DNA of 62,698 nt. Origin: Microbacteriaceae bacterium PS02344. GTDB lineage: Bacteria; Actinomycetota; Actinomycetes; Actinomycetales; Microbacteriaceae. The first letter of the stretch is position 1. Each line of letters starts with the position of its first letter. The notes below the pieces were generated by a model. It was not told where the DNA came from, ran no database searches, and worked only from the letters and a program-made list of their open reading frames with translations. Shown here piece after piece: positions 24,197 through 33,144 of the stretch. The position numbers were made by a program, and so were the translations under genes. The DNA lies in assembly GCA_029959905.1 (NCBI GenBank), contig JASCNZ010000013.1:1-62698 (forward strand). Reading direction: 5' to 3'.

Positions 24197-27100
24197 ATGA
24201 CACCGGATGCCGCGCAACGAGCAGTGATTGAGGCCCCCGTGACGACATCCGGCGTCATCATCGGGGCGCCCGGAACGGGGAAGACGCGCACGCTGATCGA
24301 GCGCGTCGCGCATCTGCTCGACGCCGCGGCCCTCCGTCCCGAGGAGGTGCTGGTGCTCACGCCCAGCCGCCAGGCCGCCACCGCCCTTCGAGACCGCATC
24401 GGCGTGCGCGTGCGCGAGGCCACGCCCGGGCCGCTGGCGCGCTCGCTCGGCTCGTTCGCCTTCCAGGTCGTGCGCGGCGCGATGGTGCAGGCAGGGGAGG
24501 AGCCGCCGGCGCTCCTCACCGGCGCCGACCAGGACCGCATCATCGCCGACCTGCTCGACGGCGACGCCGAAGACGGCGGCGTGCCATGGCCAGACGCGCT
24601 GAGCGCCGCGGTGCGCGCGTCGCGGGGATTTCGCTCCGAGCTGCGGGCGTTCCTCGCCGAATGCACCGAGCTCGGAGTGACCGATGCCGAGCTGGGCGAC
24701 GCCGACGAGCCGGTCTGGGCCGCCGCCGTCGAATTCCTGCGTGAATACCGCGAGGTGCTCGACGCGCTGCGGTCGGCGCACCGCGATGCCGCCGACCTGC
24801 TCAGCGAGGCGGCCGCCGTGCTCCGCCGGGCGGACCCGTCGACGCTCGGACCCCTCGCGCCGCTGCGGGTCGTCCTCATCGACGATGCGCAGGAGCTCAC
24901 CCGCGGAGGGGTGGGAGTGGTCCGCGCACTCCGCGGCCGCGGCATCGCCGTCCTCGCCTTCGGCGACCCCGACATCTCCTCCGGGACGTTCCGCGGAGCG
25001 AGTCCCGAGCTGTTCGCCGAGGTCGCCGGACTGCTGGGCGGGGTGCATGTGCTCGACGGCGCGCACCGGCAGCACCCCGCCCTCGGGGCCCTGACCCGCA
25101 CGGTGACCCAGGCCATCGGCGCCTCGGGGCGGATCGACCACCGGCGCGCGCCGGTGCCGACGACCGCCGAGCAGGTCGACGAGGCGATCACGACCTTCCT
25201 CGCGCCGTCGCCGCACGAGGAGTTCGACCGCATCGCCGGCGTCATGCGCGCGTGGCACCTCGTCGACGACGTCCCGTGGGACCGCATGGCGGTGATCGCG
25301 CACGACAGCCGCCAGGTCTCGTTGCTCGAGGCCGAACTCGCGGCCCGCGAGATCCCGACGCGGGCTGCGGGCGTGCAGCGCCCGCTGGGAAGCGAGGGCA
25401 TCGTGCGCGACATCGTCGGCATCGTGCGCCTCGCGCTCACGCCGGCCGACGAGCGCACGCCCGCCGACCTGGAGGAGGCGCTGCGCACGCCGTTCGGAGG
25501 GATGGACGCGATCGGTCTGCGTCGGCTGCGCGCCCGCCTCCGTCATCTCGAGCTCGGGCAGGGCGGATCCACCCCGGCGCGAGAGCTGCTCCGGCAGGCC
25601 ATGGCGGCCCCCGAGCACTTCACCCTGATCGACGCTCCAGAGTCGCGTACCGCCCGTCGCTTCGCCGACACCCTCGGTCAGGGCGCCGCGGCGGCCGCCG
25701 CCGGTGAGACGATCCACGACCTGCTGTGGCGCGTCTGGGAGCAGGCACGAGCGGTCGACGGGCGACGCCTGCACGTCGCATGGCGCGAGATCGCGCTGCA
25801 GCCCACGGGCGCCGAGACGGCCAGAGCCCTCGACGCGCTCGTCTCGCTGTTCGACGCCGCCAAGCGCTTCGTCGAGCGCTCCCTGCATCTGCGGCCCGAG
25901 GCGTTCGTCCGCGACATCCTCGACAGCGAGGTGCCCGAAGACTCGCTCTCCGCCCCCGACCGGCCCGGTCGGGTCACGCTCCTCACGCCCGCGACCGCCC
26001 TCGGCACCGAGTTCGACGCTGTCGTGGTCGCCGGCCTGCAGGACGGCGTGTGGCCGAACCTGCGGCTGCGCGGCGGCCTGCTCCAGACCTGGCGGCTCTC
26101 GACGGTCGTGCAGGCCCGCCGTGCGGGTGCGGACGTCGAAATACCGGGTGTGCTGGACCGCCGCCGTGCCGCCCTGCACGACGAGCTGCGCCTGTTCGTG
26201 CGCGCTGTCTCCCGCGCCCGGCGACGTCTGCTCGTCACTGCCGTCGATGACGACGATCTGGGCCCGAGTCCCTTCTTCGGCTTCCTGCCGCCGCCGACCG
26301 CTCCCGAGGCGCACGCATCGGCGGAGCATCCACTCACCCTGCGCGGCCTGGTGGCACGGCATCGTCGCGTGCTGACGACGGCGACGTCGCCGGGAGCGCG
26401 CGCCGAGGCGGCCGCGCAGCTCGCGGTACTGGCGCGCGAGGGCGTGCCCGGTGCACACCCGGAGGACTGGTACGGCGTCGCCCCGGTGAGCACGCTCGAT
26501 CCCGTGCGAGACCTGGCGGAAGAGGGGGCCCGCGTCTCGCCGTCCCGCCTGGAAGCGTTCGAGGAGTGCGGACTCAACTGGGCTGTGTCCTCGCTCGGCG
26601 GCGACACGATCGTTCCGCCCTCGGCGGGGATCGGGACGATCATCCACGAGGCGATGGAGCGTCACCCGGACGGTGATCTGGAGGGCATGCGGCGAGTGGT
26701 CGACGAGCACTGGCCCGAACTGGACTTCGAGACCGCGTGGATCGGTCGCAAGGAACGTCGTCGGGCCGACCTGTACGTCGAGCGGCTGCACGCGTATCTG
26801 GGCGAGGTACGTCGCGACGGCGGTCGCGTGCTGGGAAGCGAGACGCGGTTCCAATTCGCGGTCGAGCTGCCGGACGACGACGAGGCGGTGCCCACGGTCC
26901 GTCCCCTCGATGATGCGGCCGGCGTGCCGCGCGCGATCGTCAGCGGATCGATCGACCGCATCGAGGCGTATCCGCCCGCGGCGGGGGAGCACCCGGCCGC
27001 TCGAGGGCGCGGCTGGGTCGGGATGTCCGTGCCGGACGAGGGCGAACGCACCGTCGTGGTCGATCTCAAGACCGGGAAGAACGACCCGGAGTCCGACTCC

Positions 27101-27418
27101 GCGGTCGCCGCGCATGCCCAGCTGGCCGCGTACCAGGTTGCCGTGCAGGAAGGGCTCGTCGAGGGGGCGGGCGCGCGGTCGCTCGGCGGTGCCCGCCTGG
27201 TCATCGTGTCGAAGACCCTGGCGAAGAGCGACTATCGGGTGGCCCATCAGCACACGCTGGGCGACGACGAGAGGGTCGCGTTCCTGCGCCGCGTGGGCGA
27301 AGCGGCACGCGGCATGTCGGCGTCCAGCTTCACGGCGCAGGTCGAGTCGCACTGCGCCGACACGCAGAGACGGCTGCACCCCTGCCGCATCCACACGGTG
27401 CCGGCGGTGAGCGCGTGA
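24197..27418 (+). CDS. adnA: AdnA: helicase-nuclease subunit of AdnAB
   Basis: This 1073-residue protein has a UvrD-like motor followed by a RecB-type nuclease. Walker A is GAPGTGKT (residues 23-30). Motif II reads VLIDDAQEL (about residue 230), with Asp in place of the usual catalytic Glu. The nuclease motif VVVDLKTGKN lies at about 953-962 (Asp956, Lys958). With AdnB it forms the actinobacterial motor-nuclease that resects double-strand breaks. Only three cysteines are seen around the nuclease domain (ECGLNW, SHCADT, HPCR), so a complete 4Fe-4S set is doubtful. The ATG lies 6 nt after TAGCGT (24185-24190). It overlaps adnB by GTGA. Confidence 0.92.
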   Translation: MTPDAAQRAVIEAPVTTSGVIIGAPGTGKTRTLIERVAHLLDAAALRPEEVLVLTPSRQAATALRDRIGVRVREATPGPLARSLGSFAFQVVRGAMVQAGEEPPALLTGADQDRIIADLLDGDAEDGGVPWPDALSAAVRASRGFRSELRAFLAECTELGVTDAELGDADEPVWAAAVEFLREYREVLDALRSAHRDAADLLSEAAAVLRRADPSTLGPLAPLRVVLIDDAQELTRGGVGVVRALRGRGIAVLAFGDPDISSGTFRGASPELFAEVAGLLGGVHVLDGAHRQHPALGALTRTVTQAIGASGRIDHRRAPVPTTAEQVDEAITTFLAPSPHEEFDRIAGVMRAWHLVDDVPWDRMAVIAHDSRQVSLLEAELAAREIPTRAAGVQRPLGSEGIVRDIVGIVRLALTPADERTPADLEEALRTPFGGMDAIGLRRLRARLRHLELGQGGSTPARELLRQAMAAPEHFTLIDAPESRTARRFADTLGQGAAAAAAGETIHDLLWRVWEQARAVDGRRLHVAWREIALQPTGAETARALDALVSLFDAAKRFVERSLHLRPEAFVRDILDSEVPEDSLSAPDRPGRVTLLTPATALGTEFDAVVVAGLQDGVWPNLRLRGGLLQTWRLSTVVQARRAGADVEIPGVLDRRRAALHDELRLFVRAVSRARRRLLVTAVDDDDLGPSPFFGFLPPPTAPEAHASAEHPLTLRGLVARHRRVLTTATSPGARAEAAAQLAVLAREGVPGAHPEDWYGVAPVSTLDPVRDLAEEGARVSPSRLEAFEECGLNWAVSSLGGDTIVPPSAGIGTIIHEAMERHPDGDLEGMRRVVDEHWPELDFETAWIGRKERRRADLYVERLHAYLGEVRRDGGRVLGSETRFQFAVELPDDDEAVPTVRPLDDAAGVPRAIVSGSIDRIEAYPPAAGEHPAARGRGWVGMSVPDEGERTVVVDLKTGKNDPESDSAVAAHAQLAAYQVAVQEGLVEGAGARSLGGARLVIVSKTLAKSDYRVAHQHTLGDDERVAFLRRVGEAARGMSASSFTAQVESHCADTQRRLHPCRIHTVPAVSA

Positions 27419-30400
27419 GCGCGTGGCAGGGCGGCTGGGGCATCTCGGCGACCGATGTCGCGGCGGCGCTCGGACAGCCTTCGCCAACGCCGGCGCAGCA
27501 GCATGTCATCGAGGCGGCACCGACGCCGGCGCTCGTGGTGGCGGGCGCCGGCAGCGGCAAGACCGAGACGATGTCGGGCCGCGTGGTGTGGCTGGTGGCC
27601 AACGGTCATGTGCGGCGCGATGAGATCCTCGGGCTGACCTTCACCCGTAAGGCCGCGGGAGAGCTGGCCGAGCGCATCGGCCACCGTCTCGCCGTGATCG
27701 ACGAGTACGGGCGCCGGGGGTTGCTCCCGCATCTCTCCGAGATCGTGCGGTCCGGCGGACTCGCCCGTGTCGACGCGGCCGCGCCGGGTCGACAGCGTGA
27801 CCTCGTGCGCGCGCAGGTGCTCGACGAGCTCGCCCTTTCGTACGGCACGACCGCGGATGCCTCGGCGGCGCGTTCCGCCGAAGACCTGCTGATCCGTCCG
27901 CGGGTGTCGACCTACAATGCGTTCGCCGACGGCATCGTGCGCGAGCACGCGGCGCGCATCGGCCGCGACGCCGACGTGGCGATGCTGAGCCAGGCCGCGT
28001 CGTGGATGCTCGCTCGTGAGGTGGTGCTCGCGGCCGACCTCCCCGAGCTCGAGGGGATCGACTACGCGGTCGGCACCGTGATCGACGCGGTGCAGCGACT
28101 GGCCGGCGACTCCCTCGACCATCGCATCGACCTCGCCGCAGCCGAGCGGATCGCGCGGGCGACCGCCGAGTCGTTCGAGCCGTACCGCGGCAACGCCGAC
28201 GTCGAGAAGGCGGCGGCCAACCTCCTGTCCCTTCCGACGCTGCTGCGCCTCGTGCGCGAGTACATCGCCGAGAAGCAGCGGCGCGGTGTGCTCGACTTCG
28301 CCGACCAGGTCGGCGGCGCGTTCGACATCGTCGAGGCCGCACCGGACGTGCGCGCCGAGCTGCGCGAGCAGCATCGCGTCGTGCTCCTCGACGAGTACCA
28401 GGACACGTCGGTCATCCAGACGCGGTTCCTGGCCGCCCTGTTCCACGATGCGCCGGTCATGGCCGTCGGCGACCCGCATCAGTCGATCTACGGCTGGCGC
28501 GGGGCGAGTGCCGACAACCTCTACGCCTTCTCCGGTGCCTTCGCCCGGTCGGAGACGGCGCAGACGTTCAGCCTCATGACGAGCTGGCGCAACGACCGGC
28601 GCATCCTCGACGTCGCGAATCGCGTGCTCGACGCTCTGCAACGCCCCGGTCTCGACGTGCCGCCCCTCGAGCCCCGGCCCGGCTCCGGCGACGGCGCGGT
28701 CGATGTGCGATTCCCGCTGACGGTCGATGAGGAGGCCGAGGCGGTGGCGGACTGGTTCGTCGAACGGAGGGCCGCGCACGACGGCGCCTCCGCGGGACGG
28801 CCGCACACCGGGGCGATCCTCTTCCGGTCCAAGCGCCACATGCAGACCTTCGCGGCGGCCCTCGCCTCGCGCGGCGTTCCCCACCGCATCCTCGGACTCG
28901 GCGGTCTGCTGGCGACCCCGGAGGTGGTCGATGTCGTCTCGACGCTGCGGGTGGTGCACGACCCGACCGCGGGATCCGCGCTCATCCGTCTCCTCACGGG
29001 GCCCCGCTTCGCCGTCGGCGTCGCCGACATGGCGGCCCTCTACGACCTCGGTCGTGCTCTCGCGGAGCGCGACACCGGGATGATGCCGCTCCCCGAGGAG
29101 GTGCGGGTGCGGTTGCGGTCGTCCCGCGGCGCCGACGAGGCCGTGTCGATCATCGACGCCGTCGACGTGGTGCGCGCGGTCCGCGACGATTACCGACTGC
29201 TGGAACGCATCACGCCCGAGGGCCGGACGCGCATCCGCGCGGCGGGCGAGATGCTGGAGCGACTCCGCCGGGCATCCTCGCAGCCGCTCCTCGAACTGCT
29301 GCGACTGATCGAGCTCGAATTGCGGCTCGACATCGAGCTCGCGGCGAACGAGACGCGCGGACCGGCGCGTGTCGCGGCGACGCAGCTGCGGGCGTTCTCC
29401 GATGAGGTGCGGGCGTTCCTCGCTGCAGACGACCGCGGCACGATCGGCAGCCTGCTGGCGTGGCTCGACAAGGCCGAGCGCACGGACGAGCTCATGCCCC
29501 GGCCGGAACCGCCGGAGCCCGGCGTGGTGCAGCTGCTCACCATCCACGGGTCGAAGGGGCTCGAATGGGACGCCGTGGCCGTCGTGCGCCTGGTCGTGGA
29601 CGAGCTTCCCGGGCGCGTCTCCGACACATCGGGCTGGTTCGGGTTCGGGGTCGTCCCGTTCGCCCTGCGGGGCGATCGCGACGCTCTACCGCGCTTCGAC
29701 TGGGATCCCGCCGCGGCGATCGGCGACGAGGCCGACCCGAAGAAGCGTCAGGCGCTTGCGCAATCGTCGCTCTCCGGGGGCATCACGAAGACCAACCCGC
29801 ACGGGGGAGCGCTGCGTCGATTCAAGGACGCGTACCGCTCGTACCAGCAGCAGGAGGAGCGACGGCTCGCCTACGTCGCGATCACGCGCGCCCGCACGCA
29901 CCTGCTCCTCACCGGAGCGCACTGGGCGGGGCAGAAGGCGCCTCGCACGCCGAGCCCTTTCCTCGCCGAGGCGATCGAGGTGCTCGGGCGGGATCCGATC
30001 GAGGCCGTCGACCCCGACGAGAATCCTTACGACGGTCCGGGTGCCACGATGGTCTGGCCGCTGGACCCCCTCGGTTCCCGGCGTCGAGTGGTCGAGGAGG
30101 CGGCGGAGGCGGTGCGTACCGCCAGTGCTCGTGGAGACGCGCTGCAGCCCAGCCCGGAGCTGCAACGCCTACTCGCGGAGCGCGCCGCCCGTCTCCGGGG
30201 CATCGACGCCGAACCCCCGACCCGCGTGCCCGCGTCGCGCTTCAAGGACTACGTGACCGACTACGCCGGTACGGTCGCGTCGATCGTGCGGCCGATGCCC
30301 GAGCGTCCGTACCGACAGACCCGGCTCGGCACCCTGTTCCACGCCTGGGTGGAGCAGCGCTCGGCGCTCGTCGGCACGGGCTCCCGACCGGAGGAAGCGC

Positions 30401-30933
30401 TCTGGGAGCTCGACGCGGACGATGCGGCGGACGATTCGTCCGGCGTCACCTCGGGGGACGCGGCGGACGCCGCCGACCTCGCGGCGCTGCAGGAGACCTT
30501 CGAACGCAGCGAGTGGGGCGCGCGACGACCGATCGCGGTGGAGATCGAGATCGATTTCGCCCTGGGAGCCGGGCACGACGAGCTCTCGGGCGAGCCGCAG
30601 AGGTCGGATCACACGGGCGGTGACGCGTCGGAGGAGTCGCGCATCATCATCTGCAAGCTCGACGCGGTCTACCGGCGAGAGGACCGCGGCGGCCGGATCG
30701 AGATCGTCGACTGGAAGACGGGACGTGCGCCGCGCACCGCTGCGGAGAAAGAGGAGCGCATGCTGCAGCTGGCGCTCTATCGGCTCGCGTACCACCGACG
30801 CTTCGGTGTTCCGCTCGACGAGATCGACGTCGCGCTGTACTACGTCGCCGACGACCTCGTCATCCGCGACTCGCACGTCTACTCCGAGGCTGAGCTCCTC
30901 CAGCGCTGGAGCGCGGCGCGCGCGGCGCGCTGA
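27415..30933 (+). CDS. adnB: AdnB: helicase-nuclease subunit of AdnAB
   Basis: This 1172-residue UvrD-family helicase-nuclease has Walker A AGAGSGKT (residues 43-50), motif Ia TFTRKAAGEL, motif II VVLLDEYQDTSVIQ (about 326), motif III VGDPHQSIYGWRGA, motif V/VI HGSKGLEWDAV and YVAITRARTHLLLTG, and a C-terminal RecB-like nuclease with IVDWKTGRAP (Asp1099, Lys1101). All motor motifs are intact, unlike AdnA, matching the view that AdnB is the main motor of the heterodimer. GTG start overlaps adnA. The last 55 nt overlap the 3' end of the convergent phosphotransferase-like gene. Confidence 0.95.
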   Translation: MSAWQGGWGISATDVAAALGQPSPTPAQQHVIEAAPTPALVVAGAGSGKTETMSGRVVWLVANGHVRRDEILGLTFTRKAAGELAERIGHRLAVIDEYGRRGLLPHLSEIVRSGGLARVDAAAPGRQRDLVRAQVLDELALSYGTTADASAARSAEDLLIRPRVSTYNAFADGIVREHAARIGRDADVAMLSQAASWMLAREVVLAADLPELEGIDYAVGTVIDAVQRLAGDSLDHRIDLAAAERIARATAESFEPYRGNADVEKAAANLLSLPTLLRLVREYIAEKQRRGVLDFADQVGGAFDIVEAAPDVRAELREQHRVVLLDEYQDTSVIQTRFLAALFHDAPVMAVGDPHQSIYGWRGASADNLYAFSGAFARSETAQTFSLMTSWRNDRRILDVANRVLDALQRPGLDVPPLEPRPGSGDGAVDVRFPLTVDEEAEAVADWFVERRAAHDGASAGRPHTGAILFRSKRHMQTFAAALASRGVPHRILGLGGLLATPEVVDVVSTLRVVHDPTAGSALIRLLTGPRFAVGVADMAALYDLGRALAERDTGMMPLPEEVRVRLRSSRGADEAVSIIDAVDVVRAVRDDYRLLERITPEGRTRIRAAGEMLERLRRASSQPLLELLRLIELELRLDIELAANETRGPARVAATQLRAFSDEVRAFLAADDRGTIGSLLAWLDKAERTDELMPRPEPPEPGVVQLLTIHGSKGLEWDAVAVVRLVVDELPGRVSDTSGWFGFGVVPFALRGDRDALPRFDWDPAAAIGDEADPKKRQALAQSSLSGGITKTNPHGGALRRFKDAYRSYQQQEERRLAYVAITRARTHLLLTGAHWAGQKAPRTPSPFLAEAIEVLGRDPIEAVDPDENPYDGPGATMVWPLDPLGSRRRVVEEAAEAVRTASARGDALQPSPELQRLLAERAARLRGIDAEPPTRVPASRFKDYVTDYAGTVASIVRPMPERPYRQTRLGTLFHAWVEQRSALVGTGSRPEEALWELDADDAADDSSGVTSGDAADAADLAALQETFERSEWGARRPIAVEIEIDFALGAGHDELSGEPQRSDHTGGDASEESRIIICKLDAVYRREDRGGRIEIVDWKTGRAPRTAAEKEERMLQLALYRLAYHRRFGVPLDEIDVALYYVADDLVIRDSHVYSEAELLQRWSAARAAR

Positions 30934-32198
30934 GCCTCGTCGTCCTGGTCGTCGTCCTCGTCGTCGCCGGGCCGGCGGTCGGCGATCCCGTCGCCGGAGT
31001 CGATGTCGTCGGTGAACGCCGCCCGCAGGTCGGACAGATCCTCCGTGGGGATGTCTCCCATCGCGGCGCGGTGGGCAGCAGCGGGATCGCCCCCTGCCGT
31101 GCCCCCGGAGACGATGCCGCCGGTCGCGCTCTCACCCTCCGACCAGAGCTGGTCGGGGTTGTAGGCATCCGTCTGCATCGACGTGTCGACCTGCACATCG
31201 CGGTCGACCGGCACGCGGTCGAGCGCGTCGAGGGCGGAGTCGACTCCCGCGGACCGCGCGGCGACGACGGCGAGGTCCTCGGATCGGAGGTTCTCGGCGA
31301 GCGCATCGAGCAGCGCGGCGGCGTCGTCGACGATGTCGGCACGACGCAGGGAGTCACCGTGCACCAGCCACCGCGCGAACTCGAGTTCGGCGAGCAGTCG
31401 TGCCCGCACCTCGAGTGCGGGATCGGGGGAGCGTTCGAGGCCCGCTCCGTAGGCCGCGTAGACGTCGGCCGCGGCATCGGGCGCTGCCGAGAGCCAGGCC
31501 AGATCCGTCGCGGGGTCTCCCACCGCGAGTCCGTGCCAGCCCAGCACCCCGACGACCTCGGGGCCGCGCTGGGGGTCGTCCTCGAAGAGGAAGGAAGTCG
31601 CCTGAGCGCCGCCGAGCGTCGTGGTCGACTCGAACCGCCACAGATCGTCGTCCGCGACCGCCTCCCGCCACCGCACGGTGAGGCGCGCGGGAACGCGGCC
31701 GGTCGCCGCGGCCTCGTCGACGAGGCGTTCGACGTCGGCGCGGCTCTCCGCCGCCGTGCGCGCGAGGAGGCCCGCACTGCGGACCACGGAGGCGGGAAGC
31801 TGATGAAGGGCGGCGAGAGCCCTGCCGATCGACACCGCGGCGCCTCGCCCGGAGGGGATGTGCGCGGCGTCGATCTGGAATCCGGGCAGCAGCTCGGTGA
31901 CGAGTGCTCGGCCGTCGCCGACGCGGGTCTCACCGATGTACTCGGGAGCACGGAAGGGCAGGAGGGCACGCGCTCCCGTGGTGAGAGACCGCAGCGCGAT
32001 CGCCTCGGCCGCGATCTCCCGAGCGGCATCGTCGTCGTCGGCGACGCGGATCGCGAGCTCCCGACCGTCGGCGAGCGTGGCGACCGCCGAATCGAACCGC
32101 GCATCGCCGTCGGCGGTGAGCACGCGCGTTCCCGTGACCTCCGCACCCGGAAGTGCCGCCGTCACCGCCGCGGCTAGAGTGAAAGGTGAGCGTCCCAT
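30879..32198 (-). CDS. Phosphotransferase-family protein with degenerate kinase site
   Basis: This 439-residue protein has the aminoglycoside/macrolide-phosphotransferase fold pattern (N-lobe about residues 30-110, C-lobe 115-290), including LVTELLPGFQIDAAHIPSG and VGVLGWHGLAVGDPATDLAWL. The usual HGDxxxxN catalytic loop is absent: the corresponding stretch reads STTTLGGAQATSFLF. The Asp of the IDW metal motif is Gly (LGWHG). The C-terminal about 100 residues are strongly acidic (DDEDDDQDDEAQ). It is probably a pseudokinase. ATG 32198 lies 6 nt after TACCCT (32210-32205, minus). The 3' end overlaps adnB by 55 nt. Confidence 0.85.
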   Translation of the reverse strand: MGRSPFTLAAAVTAALPGAEVTGTRVLTADGDARFDSAVATLADGRELAIRVADDDDAAREIAAEAIALRSLTTGARALLPFRAPEYIGETRVGDGRALVTELLPGFQIDAAHIPSGRGAAVSIGRALAALHQLPASVVRSAGLLARTAAESRADVERLVDEAAATGRVPARLTVRWREAVADDDLWRFESTTTLGGAQATSFLFEDDPQRGPEVVGVLGWHGLAVGDPATDLAWLSAAPDAAADVYAAYGAGLERSPDPALEVRARLLAELEFARWLVHGDSLRRADIVDDAAALLDALAENLRSEDLAVVAARSAGVDSALDALDRVPVDRDVQVDTSMQTDAYNPDQLWSEGESATGGIVSGGTAGGDPAAAHRAAMGDIPTEDLSDLRAAFTDDIDSGDGIADRRPGDDEDDDQDDEAQRAARAALQRWRSSASE

Positions 32199-32265
32199 GC
32201 CCCCAGGGTAGGTCGGCTCCGGGGCGGTGACGCCTCCGCCACGCCCGTGAGAGAGGGAGTCGATC

Positions 32266-33144
32266 ATGTTGCCGCAGGCCGTGCTGGACCGTGCCGCCGA
32301 GCTGCGGGAAGACCCGTCGACGCTCGACCGTCTGCGTGCCGCGCCCGCCACCCGCGTGATCGCGGTGCGTCAGGGACGCGTGCGTCTCGATGACTCCGCC
32401 CTCCGCCGCACGTCGCCGGAGGAGGCGGTCGACGCGACCTGGGCGCTCCTCGGGCGCGACAGGGACGGGGTGGCCCTGCTCCTCGCCGCTCTCCCTCCCG
32501 AGGATGCCGCGATCGACGCCGCGCCCGACGAGACGTGGTTCGGGATGCGCGATATCGGCGCACGGCTCGACGCGTTCGAGACGGAGCTGCTCGTCGAAGC
32601 GCTCGCCGTCGCCGCGTGGCTGCGCGACGCGCCATTCTGCCCCGCTTGCGGAGGCGGCACCGAGCTGCAGCAGGCCGGCTGGTCGCGGCGCTGCCTCGTC
32701 TGCGGACGCCAGCACTTCCCTCGCACCGACCCTGCGGTGATCGTGGCCGTCGAGAGTCGCGACGGGGAGCGCCTGCTCCTCGGGGCGAATGCGACATGGG
32801 GTGGCCGCATGTATTCGTGCTTCGCCGGCTTCGTCGAGGCGGGGGAATCGCTCGAGTCGACGGTGCATCGCGAGCTCGAAGAGGAGTCGGGCGTGCGTCT
32901 GGAGGAGCTGCGCTTCGTCGGTTCCCAGGCCTGGCCGTTCCCCCGATCGCTCATGGTCGGCTTCCGTGCCGTCGTCGACGACGAGCGCACCGCGCGGCCC
33001 GACGGCGAGGAGATCGTCGACGTGCGATGGTTCACCCGCGAGGAGATCGGCAGCGCGCTCGCCGGAGAGGGGCCCGTCGGTCTGCCCGGCCCCGCCTCGA
33101 TCGCCCGGGCGCTCATCACCGAGTGGTACGAGGGTGACCGATGA
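32266..33144 (+). CDS. nudC: NAD(+) diphosphatase / RNA NAD-decapping Nudix hydrolase
   Basis: This 292-residue NudC hydrolyses NADH/NAD to NMN and AMP and can remove NAD caps from RNA. A zinc ribbon (CPACGGGTELQQAGW, CLVCGRQ, about residues 125-150) precedes the Nudix domain, whose box GFVEAGESLESTVHREL plus EEESGV (about 188-210) is complete. It is followed by the NAD-specific SQAWPFPRSLM motif. The ATG follows a GAGAGGGAG ribosome binding site. The stop overlaps the next ATG (ATGA), so it is coupled to uvrD2. The nudC-uvrD2 proximity is also seen in mycobacteria. Confidence 0.95.
   Translation: MLPQAVLDRAAELREDPSTLDRLRAAPATRVIAVRQGRVRLDDSALRRTSPEEAVDATWALLGRDRDGVALLLAALPPEDAAIDAAPDETWFGMRDIGARLDAFETELLVEALAVAAWLRDAPFCPACGGGTELQQAGWSRRCLVCGRQHFPRTDPAVIVAVESRDGERLLLGANATWGGRMYSCFAGFVEAGESLESTVHRELEEESGVRLEELRFVGSQAWPFPRSLMVGFRAVVDDERTARPDGEEIVDVRWFTREEIGSALAGEGPVGLPGPASIARALITEWYEGDR

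Noticed and set aside
24080..27487. Minus-strand open frame of over 1100 codons opposite adnA
   Set aside because: It is the antisense of a 1073-residue protein with clear helicase and nuclease motifs. Its translation is low-complexity Arg/Gly/Asp/Ala with no recognisable motif, as expected in 70% GC DNA.
27247..29547. Minus-strand open frame of about 760 codons opposite adnB
   Set aside because: It is a shadow of the intact AdnB motor domain. No ribosome binding site or -10 precedes it and no family motif is visible.
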